A stretch of DNA of 64,000 nt from Nocardia sp. alder85J (GCF_020176955.2 NZ_JAIUCZ020000002.1:372001-436000), one strand, 5' to 3'; positions 6,563-15,995 are shown, counted from the first letter of the stretch. Made by a program: numbers and translations. The notes: a model not told the origin generated them from the letters alone.

Positions 6563-9559
6563 TCAGGCGCCGAGTTCGTCGCCGCCGGACAGCAGGCCGT
6601 GTGCGCGGGCCAGTGCGGCGGCCTCGGTGCGGGTGGCGGCGCCGAGTTTGGCGAGGATGCGCGAGACGTGCACTCCGGCGGTATTGCCGCTGATGAACAG
6701 CTCGGCCCCGATGCGGCGGTTGCTCAGTCCCGCGGCGATCAGCCGGAGGACATCGAGTTCCCTTGCGGTGAGCCCGAATTCGGAGCCCTTGCGGGGCGCG
6801 GGGCGGGCCGCCGGAGCCTCGTCGCCGAGTTGCACGCCGCTGCGGCGGGCGATGTCGCAAATCGTCCGGAGCAGGGGTTCGGCCGCCAGGTCCGTGCCGA
6901 TCGTGTGCGCGGTCCGCAGCGCCGTCGCGGCCGCGGCCCGATCGCCGCGGGCCGGTAGCGCACGCGCCGCCTCGGTCAGCGCCTCGGCCTGCTCGAACGG
7001 ACGCCACAGCTCCTGCCAGGCGCGGGCGGCGGCCTGCCAGTCGTCGGCGTCGCCGGTGCGGGCAGCCTCCCGGGTGAGCCGGTAGGCGATGTCGGGCCGG
7101 GTCCGGCACGGCAGCGCGAGCGGGTCGACATCCGCCGGGGTCCGGTCGGCGGTGACCGTCAGCAGCGGCCACACCTCGTGCGGATGCGCGGCGGGGTCGA
7201 TCCCCGCCAGGGCCGCGGTCAGCAGCTCGTCGATCCCATCGTCGGTGCAGCGAATCCTGATGGCCGCCAGCTCCAGTCGATATTGAACGGCCCAATCATG
7301 GCTTCCCAGTAGTGCTTCGGCATCGTCGGCGGCCGTGCGCGCCGAATCGGTATCGCCGCGCGCGACCGCGATGCGCGCGTGGCACAACAGCAGCGCGGCG
7401 CGGGCGATCGGCGGTATCCGGTCCGCGAGGGTCTCCTCGATCAGGTCCGCCGCCTCGGTCCACCGGCCCAGCGCCGTAAGTGCCTGCACCTGTTTGACGA
7501 TCAGGATCGGCCCCTTCTCCACGAACCGGAAGCTGTCGTGCGCCGCCCGCAGCCCCTGCCGCACGACCGCGATCGCGGTGTCGTACTCACCGGCGGCCAC
7601 CTGCACCGCCGACTCCCAGATCGACACCGTCAGCAGGGCGGCGGGATCCGGGGCCAGCTCCCGCGCGGTCCGGAAATACGTTGCGGCAAAATCGATCTCG
7701 TCTGCGGACGCGAGGCCCAGGAAGGTGTACGCCCGCGCGGCCAGCGCAGCGGACCCGGGCACCTGCTCGGCGACGGCCACCGCCGCACGAGCACTGCGCG
7801 CCGCACCGGCGGCATCGCCGGTGAACATCTGTACCGACGCCAGCTCCACCAGCGCCTGCCCGCGCACCTCGGACGGTTCCTCCGGCAGCACCGCCAGCGC
7901 CCGCCGCAGATCCGCCAGCCCGCCACCGGCCTGATTACCCAGCCGCGCCCGGATCAGCAGCAGCCTGCCCAAGCGCGCCGACCGCGTCTCACCCGGCCGT
8001 GCATCGGCCGCGTCCACCCGTGGCGCGACCACTGCATTCAGCGTGCCGCTCGGGCTGTGTCGCCGATCCGCTGCGGCCGTCGATCCGACGTCCGGGTTCC
8101 GAGTGGTCGGCGACACCACAACGAGGGCGGACTGGTTCGCCAACCTGTGCGCCGCCTCGCTGCCCAAGTCGGGTGCCTGGTCGGCCATGCCGAGCGCCTC
8201 GTCGACCAGCGCCAGGCCGCGATCGACCGCGCCGCGCCGGGCACAGATCTCGGCGATCGACTCGAGCAGGGCGGCCCGGTCCACCGGGAGCGCGGTGGCG
8301 ACCCGCGGTGCCCGGTCCCACAGGTCGAGTACCCGCTCCAAGTGGCGCAACCGCTCCGGATCCGCCCCCGCGTCGGCGGCCACACCGGCGGCCTCCCAGG
8401 ACGCCGACAACGCCACCGGCCAGTCCCGCGCCGCGTACGCGTGCTCGGCGAGTTCCGCGCTGCGCGATTCGCGCGGTAGCAGGTCCGCGTCCGCGCGCAG
8501 CGCCGCAGCCAGCCGGGCATGCGTGCGCATTCGTTTGGCGGGCAACTGATCCTGATACACGGCATCGCGGATCAGCAGGTGCCGGAATTCGTAACCGGTC
8601 TCGCGGGGCAGCAGCAGCCGGGCGTCGGCCGATTCGGCGATCGCGGCGTCGAGCCGTTCCTCCGGCAGATCGGCGGCCACGGCCAGCAACTCGTGCTCGA
8701 CCGGTGATCCGGCCACCGCGGCGGCTCGCAGCGTGGTGACGGCATCGGCCGACAGCCCCGCCAGACCGGCCAGCAGTAGTTCCGTCAGTTCGGCCGGGGA
8801 ATCGTCGGCGGCCCGGCTCAGCGCCTCCACGAACAGCGGGCTGCCGCCGCTGCGCTCGAATATCCTTGCGGTGCGGCCCGGTTCGGGCTCCCGGCCCAGC
8901 AGCGCCGCCAGCAGCCGGCCCACCTCGTACCGGGTCAGTGGGTGCGGTTCGATCCGCAGCACACTCGGCAGCCGCCGCAACTCGGCGGTCAGCTCACGCA
9001 GGCGTCCCGTGCCGACCGGCCGATGCGTGCCCACGATCAGTACCTCGGCACGGTCCAGGTTGGCGACCAGGAAGGCGAGCAGATCCAGGCTGGAGGCGTC
9101 GGCCCAGTGCAGATCCTCCAGCACCAGGACCAGCGGCCGGGTCTGCGACAGCTGTTCCAGCACGGTGAGCACCTCGCCGAACAGCCGGGTGCGGTCCGGA
9201 TCGCCTGCCGCCGAGCCGGTTCCGGTCAACTCGGGCAGCCAGCGGGCCAGAGCCGGCGTCGGCGCGGGCAACACCTCCCGCAACCCGCCGACGCCGACGG
9301 TCCGCAGCAACTCCCGCAACGCGGGAACGAACGGGCCGAACGGCACTGCGTCGTTGCCGAATTCCGGGCACCGGCCGGTCGCCACCAGGGTGCCGGTGGG
9401 CAGCCGGTCGCCGAACTCGCGGACCAGCCGTGACTTGCCCATCCCGGCGGCCGCGGTGATCAGCACCGCCGTCACCGCCGGATCCCGCCGCGCCGCATCC
9501 AGATTCGCCAGGTCGGCGGCGCGTCCGACGAAAGTGCCGCTGACCGGGAGGCTCACCAC
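6563..9559 (-). CDS. Large ATP-binding LuxR-family regulator (LAL type)
   Basis: About 998 aa. The N-terminus is a STAND/AAA ATPase (GRAADLANL, Walker A AAAGMGKS at about 36-43, Walker B-like LVLVLEDLHWAD). The middle is helical TPR-like sequence, and the C-terminus is a GerE/LuxR helix-turn-helix (LTARELDVLRLIAAGLSNRR through ISGNTAGVHVSRILAKLG). LAL regulators switch promoters in response to a ligand or partner protein. The start is uncertain: the frame runs on past 9559 with no stop, but the GTG pair at 9559/9556 sits just before the ATPase domain and leaves an 88-bp gap to the divergent epoxide hydrolase, its likely target. Confidence 0.85.
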   Translation of the reverse strand: MVSLPVSGTFVGRAADLANLDAARRDPAVTAVLITAAAGMGKSRLVREFGDRLPTGTLVATGRCPEFGNDAVPFGPFVPALRELLRTVGVGGLREVLPAPTPALARWLPELTGTGSAAGDPDRTRLFGEVLTVLEQLSQTRPLVLVLEDLHWADASSLDLLAFLVANLDRAEVLIVGTHRPVGTGRLRELTAELRRLPSVLRIEPHPLTRYEVGRLLAALLGREPEPGRTARIFERSGGSPLFVEALSRAADDSPAELTELLLAGLAGLSADAVTTLRAAAVAGSPVEHELLAVAADLPEERLDAAIAESADARLLLPRETGYEFRHLLIRDAVYQDQLPAKRMRTHARLAAALRADADLLPRESRSAELAEHAYAARDWPVALSASWEAAGVAADAGADPERLRHLERVLDLWDRAPRVATALPVDRAALLESIAEICARRGAVDRGLALVDEALGMADQAPDLGSEAAHRLANQSALVVVSPTTRNPDVGSTAAADRRHSPSGTLNAVVAPRVDAADARPGETRSARLGRLLLIRARLGNQAGGGLADLRRALAVLPEEPSEVRGQALVELASVQMFTGDAAGAARSARAAVAVAEQVPGSAALAARAYTFLGLASADEIDFAATYFRTARELAPDPAALLTVSIWESAVQVAAGEYDTAIAVVRQGLRAAHDSFRFVEKGPILIVKQVQALTALGRWTEAADLIEETLADRIPPIARAALLLCHARIAVARGDTDSARTAADDAEALLGSHDWAVQYRLELAAIRIRCTDDGIDELLTAALAGIDPAAHPHEVWPLLTVTADRTPADVDPLALPCRTRPDIAYRLTREAARTGDADDWQAAARAWQELWRPFEQAEALTEAARALPARGDRAAAATALRTAHTIGTDLAAEPLLRTICDIARRSGVQLGDEAPAARPAPRKGSEFGLTARELDVLRLIAAGLSNRRIGAELFISGNTAGVHVSRILAKLGAATRTEAAALARAHGLLSGGDELGA

Positions 9560-9647
9560 GGCCGTAACGATACCGGCGGGTCTGCGGGCCGAAGATAACG
9601 AATTCTCGTGATTCGCCGCGCCCCTCGTTACCGGAATCGTGAAAGAC
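9560..9647. promoter_or_regulatory. Divergent promoter region with TAACGA motifs and a CGAAT/ATTCG dyad
   Basis: This 88-bp gap separates the LuxR-type regulator from the epoxide hydrolase. It holds TAACGA at 9565-9570 and 9596-9601, the inverse TCGTTA at 9624-9629, and an inverted repeat CGAAT-N7-ATTCG at 9599-9615. Repeated motifs in a divergent gap fit binding sites of the adjacent regulator, which is an inference. Confidence 0.35.
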
Positions 9648-10805
9648 ATGACAGACAACGAGATTCGCCCCTTCCATCCCGAGATCCCCGACACCGCGCC
9701 GGCCGACCTGCGCGACCGGCTGCGGCGCACCCGCTTCATCGATGCGGTGCCGGGCACCGGCTGGGAACGCGGCGTCCCCACCGCCCACCTGCGCGAGCTG
9801 ATCGCCCACTGGGCCGAGAAGTTCGACTGGCGGCGGGTGGAGGCCCGGCTCGCCGCGTACCCGCAGTTCATCACCACCATCGACGGCCAGCGCCTGCATT
9901 TCCTGCACATCCGCTCACCGCACGCCGCCGCCACGCCGTTGCTGCTGCTGCACGGCTGGCCCGGCACCGTGCTCGATTTCCACGCCATGATCGAACCGCT
10001 GACCGCGCCGGCCGACCCGGATGTGCCGCCCTTCCACCTGGTGATCCCCTCGCTGCCCGGCCACGGCTTCTCCGGCCCGCTCACCGAGACCGGCTGGAAC
10101 GACGGCCGGATCGCGGCCGCGCTGGCCGCACTGATGGCCCGCCTCGGCTACGAGCGGTACGGCGTGCACGGCGGCGACCACGGCGCCTTCCTGGCCCCCC
10201 GGCTCGGCCGCGACGATGCCGCCCATATCGTCGGCGTCCACGTCAACGCCCTGGTCACCTTTCCGACCGGCGATCCGGCCGATATGGCGGCCCTGTCCGA
10301 TGCGGACCGGCAGCGGCTGGCCGCCATGAAGGCCTTCCAGGACGACGGCTCCGCCTATATGCAACTGGCCGGATCCCGCCCCGACACGCTGGCGCAACTG
10401 CTCGCCGACTCGCCGGCCGGGCAGCTGGCCTGGATCGTGGAGAAGTACCACGAGTGGACCGAGCGGAAGCTCGACCTCGACACTGTGCTGACCACGGCCG
10501 CCGTGTACTGGCTCACCGACACCGCGCGCAGTGTCGCCGCCTACTACTACGAGCGGTTCCACGACCCGCTGATGTTCGCGCCGACGCCGAAGGGCGTCAC
10601 CCCCACCGGGGTCGCGGTGTTCCCCGTCGCCGACTTCGCCATCCGCCGATTCGCGGAGAAAACGCACCACATCACGCACTGGTCGGAGTTCTATGCGGGC
10701 GGCCACTTTCCGGCGCTCGAGGTCCCGCACCTGCTGACCGGAGATATCCAGGAATTTTTCCGGACCCTGATCACGGACCGGTATACCGAACATGTGAAAG
10801 GTTGA
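9648..10805 (+). CDS. Epoxide hydrolase, juvenile-hormone/microsomal type (EHN domain)
   Basis: A 385-aa alpha/beta-hydrolase with the epoxide hydrolase N-terminal domain (IRPFHPEIPDTAPADLRDRL). It has the oxyanion-hole HGWPG, the nucleophile elbow HGGDHG with Asp as nucleophile, and the C-terminal His in YAGGHFPALEVP. Such enzymes open epoxides to diols through an alkyl-enzyme ester. Tyrosines of the cap domain are plausible in AYYYERF. The ATG at 9648 has GAAAG just upstream; a GTG at 9639 is an alternative start. It is transcribed away from the LuxR-type regulator, which probably controls it. Native substrate is unknown. Confidence 0.9.
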   Translation: MTDNEIRPFHPEIPDTAPADLRDRLRRTRFIDAVPGTGWERGVPTAHLRELIAHWAEKFDWRRVEARLAAYPQFITTIDGQRLHFLHIRSPHAAATPLLLLHGWPGTVLDFHAMIEPLTAPADPDVPPFHLVIPSLPGHGFSGPLTETGWNDGRIAAALAALMARLGYERYGVHGGDHGAFLAPRLGRDDAAHIVGVHVNALVTFPTGDPADMAALSDADRQRLAAMKAFQDDGSAYMQLAGSRPDTLAQLLADSPAGQLAWIVEKYHEWTERKLDLDTVLTTAAVYWLTDTARSVAAYYYERFHDPLMFAPTPKGVTPTGVAVFPVADFAIRRFAEKTHHITHWSEFYAGGHFPALEVPHLLTGDIQEFFRTLITDRYTEHVKG

Positions 10806-11214
10806 CCCCGGGTAATTCATGGGATGGTTTCCGGTCGCCATTGGTAGCCGCGGCACGCAATTCGTGACCGCGGTCACCATGGCCCCGATCGCCGTTGCCC
10901 CTATTTTTTCGGGCACGTTCCGAGGGGCTGGACGGTACTCGGTGAAGGGGTGTAACTTTTCGCCTTCGACCGGCGATTGTCCTGTTTCGCGCACATCGGG
11001 TTGCCGCGCCCCCGGCGCGGCAAAGCGTATCAGCCGACAACCTCGGGGGCGAATAGAAAAACTTATCGGCGGCATTCGAGTTCTTGGCGGAAAAGTTGGT
11101 GCGTCGAGGTTTGAATCGCCGTAATGTCGGTGTGGATCTCGACGCTCGAGATTTCGAATGTGTTTCCGATCCGTGTGCCCCGGGGGCGGGGCTTCGTCTG
11201 ATCATGGGAGACGA
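10806..11214. other. Intergenic region, lower GC, with one hairpin
   Basis: These 409 bases hold no convincing gene. A 10-bp stem (TTGCCGCGCC at 11001-11010 with GGCGCGGCAA at 11014-11023, three-base loop) could be a terminator or operator. Bases 11030-11160 are clearly less GC-rich than the flanks, as expected for the promoter of the permease-DJ-1-cupin operon, but no good -35/-10 pair can be assigned. Confidence 0.4.
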
Positions 11215-12201
11215 ATGAGTGTTGGTCGTATCGACATGTCCGCGCTGCCCACAGCGATTTTCGGCCCAGCGATGGGCATCCAGGGGCTGGCGCTGGTGGT
11301 TTTTCACACCGAGCAATGGCTGCATCCTGCGGCAATGGTGCTGTCGGGTATCTCCCTCCTGATTCTCGCGATAAGCGTGCTGGCGCACGCTGTCAAACTA
11401 ATTCGCTTTCCAGTGGCGGGAAGAAATGACCTCCGGACTCCGGCGTTCGTCTGCTTCTACGGACAGCCCGGGGTGACCGTCCTGCTGGCCGCCGAGATTT
11501 TCCAGGGCTCCGCGCGGGTTTTCGCCGCGGTGCTGACATCGGCCGGGGCGGTGATCGCGGCGTCGTCCGCACTGGCCCTCGTCCACGCGCGCGACCGCGT
11601 GCCGGAGCCGGGAAATCCGATGCCACCGCAACTGATTCCCGGGATCGCCTGCCTGATGGTCCCGATCACCGCGCACGACTTTCTGTCCGAGGGGTGGTGC
11701 TGGACGATTCTCGGTGCGGCGGCGGCCGTGCTCGCGACCTTCTACCTGGCCGCGCCGGTCGGTTTCCCGAAGCTGCCGGCGCCGCTGGCCCCGACCGCCG
11801 CGATCCATCTCGCCGCGCCGGCCGTCGCCTGCGTCGACCTCGCGGAGTTGTTGCCGCACAGTCCGTTCGACCGGATCGCGCTCGGTGTCACGGGATTCGT
11901 GTTCGCGGGCCTCGTGATCCGGGGGCGGAGGCTGGTGAGCGCCCCCTTCGGCCTGCCGTGGTGGGCCTTCACCATGCCCTTCTCGGCGGTGATCCTGGCG
12001 CTGGGCTCCGTCATCTCGCCGGACGGCAACTGGTGGGCGGTGATCCGGCTCGGTCTGGTGGTCAACGCGCTGCTCGTGGTCGTGGTGGGTGGGCGCACGA
12101 TCGCGGCGCTCGCCCGCGGCACCCTGCTCCCGGCCGTGCCCGCCGCCATCTCTGTGCCGAAACCCGTGGCCGCTCAGTTCGTCTCCACCGCACAGGAATG
12201 A
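11215..12201 (+). CDS. TDT/SLAC1-like membrane permease (TehA type), first gene of DJ-1 cluster
   Basis: A 328-aa integral membrane protein with about ten hydrophobic helices and almost no soluble domain. Length, helix spacing and the Pro-rich LPAPLAPTAAIHLAAPAV segment resemble the tellurite-resistance/dicarboxylate transporter family (TehA, SLAC1), which forms anion channels. The family call is moderate because the key gating Phe cannot be placed without alignment. The ATG follows GGGAGA with 4-5 bases spacing. The next gene starts 6 bases after its stop, so it probably imports or exports a substrate or product of the downstream DJ-1, cupin and HAD enzymes. Confidence 0.6.
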   Translation: MSVGRIDMSALPTAIFGPAMGIQGLALVVFHTEQWLHPAAMVLSGISLLILAISVLAHAVKLIRFPVAGRNDLRTPAFVCFYGQPGVTVLLAAEIFQGSARVFAAVLTSAGAVIAASSALALVHARDRVPEPGNPMPPQLIPGIACLMVPITAHDFLSEGWCWTILGAAAAVLATFYLAAPVGFPKLPAPLAPTAAIHLAAPAVACVDLAELLPHSPFDRIALGVTGFVFAGLVIRGRRLVSAPFGLPWWAFTMPFSAVILALGSVISPDGNWWAVIRLGLVVNALLVVVVGGRTIAALARGTLLPAVPAAISVPKPVAAQFVSTAQE

Positions 12202-12207
12202 GGAAAC

Positions 12208-12900
12208 GTGCCGCACCGTAGTCGAGCACTGTTCATCGTCACGAATACCGAACGCGTCAGCGGGATGTCGAATCCGACGGGATTCGACATCCGTGAGGCG
12301 GCGCACGTGTGGTCGGCCCTGCGCGACCACGACCACGAGATCTCCTTCGCCTCCGTCGCCGGGGGGAGTGTGGAAGGGGTGTTGAAAGGCGAACTGCTGC
12401 CACCGATCCGGTCGTTCGTCGGCAACTTCGAGGGGCATGGCGTCGTCCCCACCGTCACCGTGCGGTCGCAGGTCGGCCGGCGCCACGACCTGCTCTACTT
12501 CGTCGGCGGGCTCGGCTGTCTGTGGGACTTCCCGCGGCAGCCCGATATTCATGCGCTGATCCGCGACGCACTGCGCCGCGGGACGCGCATCGCCGCGATC
12601 TGTCACGGCCCGGCCGCCTTCGTGGGCCTGGCCGAATCCCCGGGCCGGCCGTTCGTCGCCGGGCGGCGCCTGACCGCCTTCTCCGATGCCGAGGAGGCCG
12701 CCCGGGGCGTCCTCGACACACTGCCGTTCTCGCTGGAACGGCAACTCCTCGCCGACGGCGCCGAGGTGTGTGTCGGTCCCGACGGTGGGTCGAACGTCAT
12801 TGTCGACGGCCCGCTCGTCACCGCCCAGAATCCGTCCTCCCTGCCCGAACTCTGTGCAGTGGTGACCGCGCCGGCGCCACTGGAAAGGACCGTGTTGTGA
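12208..12900 (+). CDS. DJ-1/PfpI superfamily protein, Hsp31-like (cluster copy 1)
   Basis: 230 aa. The nucleophile elbow AAICHGPAAF gives the Cys-His pair of the DJ-1/PfpI/glutamine-amidotransferase-like superfamily, and YFVGGLGCLWDFP matches the glycine-rich strand that precedes it in Hsp31/glyoxalase-III-like proteins. Family members are deglycases, glyoxalases, isocyanide hydratases or chaperones. An Asp/Glu near the N-terminus (TGFDIREAAH) occupies the position of the conserved acid. The GTG start has GAGGA just upstream, overlapping the end of the permease gene, and its stop overlaps the cupin start, so the genes are coupled. It resembles the third DJ-1 gene at 16009 in layout. Confidence 0.85.
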   Translation: MPHRSRALFIVTNTERVSGMSNPTGFDIREAAHVWSALRDHDHEISFASVAGGSVEGVLKGELLPPIRSFVGNFEGHGVVPTVTVRSQVGRRHDLLYFVGGLGCLWDFPRQPDIHALIRDALRRGTRIAAICHGPAAFVGLAESPGRPFVAGRRLTAFSDAEEAARGVLDTLPFSLERQLLADGAEVCVGPDGGSNVIVDGPLVTAQNPSSLPELCAVVTAPAPLERTVL

Positions 12901-13652
12901 GTACCGCCATTGCGTATCCCGAAGCCGTTGCCGGGAATCGGATCGGCGTCACGGCCAAGGCCGCCGATTTCGTCGCCATCCGCGAACTGGTCACCGCGGA
13001 GACCCCGATCCTCAACGAGTCGCACGGTGACGATCTGTCCCAGGTGGTCGTCAAACCGTGGGGCCACGAGTCGCGCGTTTTCGCCGACCCGGTCTACGAC
13101 CTGTGGCATCTGTGCATCAAGGAGGGCGGGTCCACCTCGATGCACGCGCATCTGCGCAAGACCACCCAATTGCTGTGCCTGTCCGGGACCGGCGTGTTCG
13201 AGACGCTGCACGGCAGTTACGAGGTCACCTCCGGAACGGTGATGACCATCGGGCCGGGGGCGTTCCACCGCACCCGGTCCATCGCGCCGGAACTGCATCT
13301 GATCGAGGTCGAACACCCCCGCAACAAATTCGACCTGATCCGCTTGCGGGACAACTACGACCGATCGAAGACCACCTACGAATCCGCGGTCACGACCGCG
13401 GGCGAGTCCGCGCTCAAGCCGGTCCGCCAGATTCCGCACACCCACCTGCGGCGGACCAGTACCGCGGGCAAGTTCGAATTCGCCCTCCGTACCGGCATGG
13501 ACATCTTCTACACGCCACGCGCGCGGGAACTGTTCTACGTCCCGACCGGCTTCGAGGCCTTCATCGTCGGCCACCCGGTACTGCCGTTCGTCGACGGGAT
13601 CAAGACGCCCGTCGTCACCGATCAGACCTACCTGGCGATCGCCGCCCGGTAG
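12897..13652 (+). CDS. Cupin protein resembling mannose-6-phosphate-isomerase-type sugar cupins
   Basis: 251 aa. A central cupin barrel shows motif 1 (SMHAHLRKTTQLLCLSGTG) with two His, and motif 2 (GPGAFHRTRS) with a third His, so it can bind a metal. VVKPWGHE at about residue 57 resembles the entry of type II phosphomannose isomerases. A C-terminal segment of about 90 residues has no recognised motif. GTG start overlaps the preceding stop (GTGA) with AAAGGA 7 bases upstream, showing translational coupling with the DJ-1 gene. An enzymatic role on a sugar or polyol is inferred only from the motif. Confidence 0.75.
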   Translation: MSTAIAYPEAVAGNRIGVTAKAADFVAIRELVTAETPILNESHGDDLSQVVVKPWGHESRVFADPVYDLWHLCIKEGGSTSMHAHLRKTTQLLCLSGTGVFETLHGSYEVTSGTVMTIGPGAFHRTRSIAPELHLIEVEHPRNKFDLIRLRDNYDRSKTTYESAVTTAGESALKPVRQIPHTHLRRTSTAGKFEFALRTGMDIFYTPRARELFYVPTGFEAFIVGHPVLPFVDGIKTPVVTDQTYLAIAAR

Positions 13653-13688
13653 TTCGTTCCCGCACCACTCCCGAAAGGACCGAAGAAA

Positions 13689-14231
13689 ATGCCACGTGCC
13701 GTCATCCTCACCGCGCAAGGATTCCAGGACCACGACCTCATCTACACTTGGTACCGATGCAAAGAAGAAGGCTGGGACGTCGATATCGCGACCAAGGACG
13801 GCCGTCCGGTCGCCGGTAAATACGGCACTCCGCTGCCCATGGACAAGACCGCGGGACCGCTGGTCTCGTTCGACGACCTCGATGCCGACGAATACGACAC
13901 GGTCATCCTGACCGGGGGCCACGAGGCGCCGGACCGGGTCCGGCAGGACAAGCGGGCCACCGGATTCGTCGCCGACATGGCGAGCCGGAATCGGGTCGTC
14001 GCGGGGCTGTGCCACGGTCCGTGGATCATGGTCAGTGCCGGAGTCCTGAAGGGGCGCAAGGCATGTGCCTACATCGGACTACGCGACGACGTCATCAACG
14101 CCGGCGCCGAGGTGGTGGATTCCGATGTGATCGTCGACGGGAACATCATCACCTGCTCGTACTACGCGTATGTGGGCGCCTTCATGCGCGCGGTGTTCGA
14201 GACCACCGAGAAGCTGGGGGCGGGCCGGTGA
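13689..14231 (+). CDS. DJ-1/PfpI family protein, PfpI-like (cluster copy 2)
   Basis: 180 aa, the short single-domain length of PfpI/YhbO proteins. Motifs: TAQGFQDHD at the N-terminus with the acid, ILTGGHEAPDRVR, the elbow AGLCHGPWIMVSAGVLKG, and DDVINAGAEVVDSDVIVDGN, which aligns with the PfpI C-terminal signature. The usual 'ITSRxPxDLPxF' ending is changed to ITCSYYAYVGAFM. Known relatives deglycate methylglyoxal adducts or act as stress proteases. AAAGGA precedes the ATG. It sits 36 bases after the cupin gene and overlaps the HAD gene by 4 bases. Confidence 0.85.
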   Translation: MPRAVILTAQGFQDHDLIYTWYRCKEEGWDVDIATKDGRPVAGKYGTPLPMDKTAGPLVSFDDLDADEYDTVILTGGHEAPDRVRQDKRATGFVADMASRNRVVAGLCHGPWIMVSAGVLKGRKACAYIGLRDDVINAGAEVVDSDVIVDGNIITCSYYAYVGAFMRAVFETTEKLGAGR

Positions 14232-14959
14232 CCGTGGCGCCACGGTTGCTGCTGCTCGATTTCGACGGCGTCCTGGCCGATTCCGTCGCCGAATGCATGG
14301 CGGTGACCTGGTATTCCGATGCCGAACCGGCGGACCGGCCGCTGGCCGAGCAGATCGCGGCCGTCCCGGTCGATTTCGCCGACCGCTTCCAGCAGTTCCG
14401 CCCCTTCGCGCGGACCCTGGACGACTTCCTGGTCGCGAAGCGGTCACCGGGGGCCACCGTCACCTGCCAGGCCGAGTTCGACACGTTGAAGGACAGCATC
14501 TCCGGTGGTGAGTTGACGGCCTTCACCCGCCGGGCGACCGCGTTGCGGGCGCATTGGCGGACCACCCGATATGCCGAATGGCTGGGAGTGCACACGGTGT
14601 TCGACGGTGTCGCCGAGGTGCTCGGGCGACATTCGAGGAACGTCTTCGTGATCACGGCCAAGGATGCCGCGTCGAGCTGGGAGATCCTGCGGCACTTCGG
14701 GCTCGACCGGCATGTGGTGGGTATCGCCGGGGACGTCAGCGACAAGGCGCTGGCCGCCCGCTGCTTGTGCCTGGGTCGCGGTGTCGACATCACGGAGGCC
14801 CTGTTCATCGACGACAACGTGACCAATGTGCACCGGGTACAGGCCGCGGGCGTGCCCAGCCGGTGGGCGACGTGGGGGTGGACCACACCCGAACACCGTT
14901 CGACCGCCGTGGAATTGGGGTTGACACCGGTGGACCCGGCCGGGTTCATCGCGATCTGA
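14228..14959 (+). CDS. HAD-superfamily phosphatase
   Basis: 243 aa with all four HAD motifs: DFDGVLADS (two catalytic Asp), the Thr of FVITAKD, Lys in VSDKALAAR, and FIDDNVTN for Mg2+. An alpha-helical cap of about 90 residues lies between motifs I and II. It should hydrolyse a small phosphate ester, perhaps a sugar phosphate given the cupin and DJ-1 neighbours (inference). GTG start overlaps the DJ-1 stop (GTGA), so it is the last coupled gene of the run; a 13-bp hairpin follows 11 bases after its stop. Confidence 0.82.
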   Translation: MTVAPRLLLLDFDGVLADSVAECMAVTWYSDAEPADRPLAEQIAAVPVDFADRFQQFRPFARTLDDFLVAKRSPGATVTCQAEFDTLKDSISGGELTAFTRRATALRAHWRTTRYAEWLGVHTVFDGVAEVLGRHSRNVFVITAKDAASSWEILRHFGLDRHVVGIAGDVSDKALAARCLCLGRGVDITEALFIDDNVTNVHRVQAAGVPSRWATWGWTTPEHRSTAVELGLTPVDPAGFIAI

Positions 14960-14970
14960 TCGAGCCGTCA

Positions 14971-15004
14971 CGGGACGGGCGGCGGCGGTGGGCCGCCCGT
15001 CCCG
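14971..15004 (+). terminator. GC-rich terminator hairpin after the HAD gene
   Basis: A perfect 13-bp stem (14971-14983 with 14992-15004) and 8-base loop directly follows the operon. No T-run follows, the common I-shaped form in actinobacteria. It ends 18 bases before the ribosome site of the LysR gene. Confidence 0.65.
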
Positions 15005-15035
15005 CGATGGTAATCTTGCTGTGGAGGGAATCAGG

Positions 15036-15995
15036 TTGTCGGATACCAGAATTCGAGCCAAGCCGATAGCTGTCGAGCCGATCGGGGTGCATTTGACCGT
15101 ACAGCTCAACTGGCTGCGCACCTTCGTGACCGTCTATCGGGTCGGATCTTTCACGAAAGCGGCTGCACGACTGGGTATGTCGCAGCCGGCCGTTACTCAT
15201 CACATTCAGAACCTCGAAAAGTACGCGGGCCGCGCCCTGTTCGAGCGGATGCCGAACGGGGCGCAGCCGACCCCGGCCGCCGAACGGCTGCTACGGCAGA
15301 TCCAGGGGCCGGTCGACGCGCTCAGCTCGGCGGTCGACCAGGCGTTCGGCGGCGAGATCCCACAGCGCGCACTGTGTGTGGGCGGGCCGGTGGAGCTCAT
15401 GACCACCCGCGTGATCCCGGCGCTGAGCGATCTGGTCGCCGAGGGCTTCCAGTTCCGGTTCGTGTTCGGTCTGGCCGACGACCTGCTCCAGCAATTGCGG
15501 GACGACCAGCTGGATCTGGTGTTGTCCACGGTGCGGCCGCGCGATCGCGACCTGGTCGCGACACCGCTGGTCGACGAGGAGTTCGTCCTGGTCGCCGCGC
15601 CGGATGTGGCGAATCGGATCGATGTGTCGGCCTTCGACGCCGACGCGCCCACGGTGCTGGCCGAGTTGCCGATGGTCAGTTATGCCGAATCGCTGCCGAT
15701 CATCCGCCGCTACTGGCGCACGATCTTCGAGGCCGAACCGGTTGCGGCGCCGGCGATCGTCGTGCCGGACCTGCGTGGGGTGCTCGCCGCGGTCAAATCC
15801 TCGGCGGGCATCTCGGTGCTGCCGACCTATCTGTGCACCGAGGAGATCGCCCGGGGCGAGATCGTGGTGTTGCTGAGCCCCAAGGTGCCACCCATCAACA
15901 CCTTCTATCTCGCGGTGCGGCGCAACGCCCGTACCCCGGACGATCTCCGGATCCTGCACGGCCACCTGCTGTCGAAGGGCCGGCTGTGGACCTGA
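15036..15995 (+). CDS. LysR-family transcriptional regulator
   Basis: About 319 aa. The winged helix-turn-helix is clear (LNWLRTFVTVYRVGSFTKAAA, then LGMSQPAVTHHIQNLE), followed by the two-lobed effector domain ending in VRRNARTPDDLRILHGHLL. LysR proteins usually bind a T-N11-A dyad in a divergent gap and respond to a small ligand. The TTG at 15036 has GGAGGG 7 bases upstream and is preferred; a GTG at 15087 would give a more usual short N-terminus. Its stop is 13 bases from the converging third DJ-1 gene. The likely targets are the DJ-1 genes on either side (inference). Confidence 0.85.
   Translation: MSDTRIRAKPIAVEPIGVHLTVQLNWLRTFVTVYRVGSFTKAAARLGMSQPAVTHHIQNLEKYAGRALFERMPNGAQPTPAAERLLRQIQGPVDALSSAVDQAFGGEIPQRALCVGGPVELMTTRVIPALSDLVAEGFQFRFVFGLADDLLQQLRDDQLDLVLSTVRPRDRDLVATPLVDEEFVLVAAPDVANRIDVSAFDADAPTVLAELPMVSYAESLPIIRRYWRTIFEAEPVAAPAIVVPDLRGVLAAVKSSAGISVLPTYLCTEEIARGEIVVLLSPKVPPINTFYLAVRRNARTPDDLRILHGHLLSKGRLWT

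Noticed and set aside
9560..10084. Upstream extension of the LuxR-type regulator
   Set aside because: It lies antisense to the epoxide hydrolase and contains no regulator sequence; the ATPase domain begins just after 9559.
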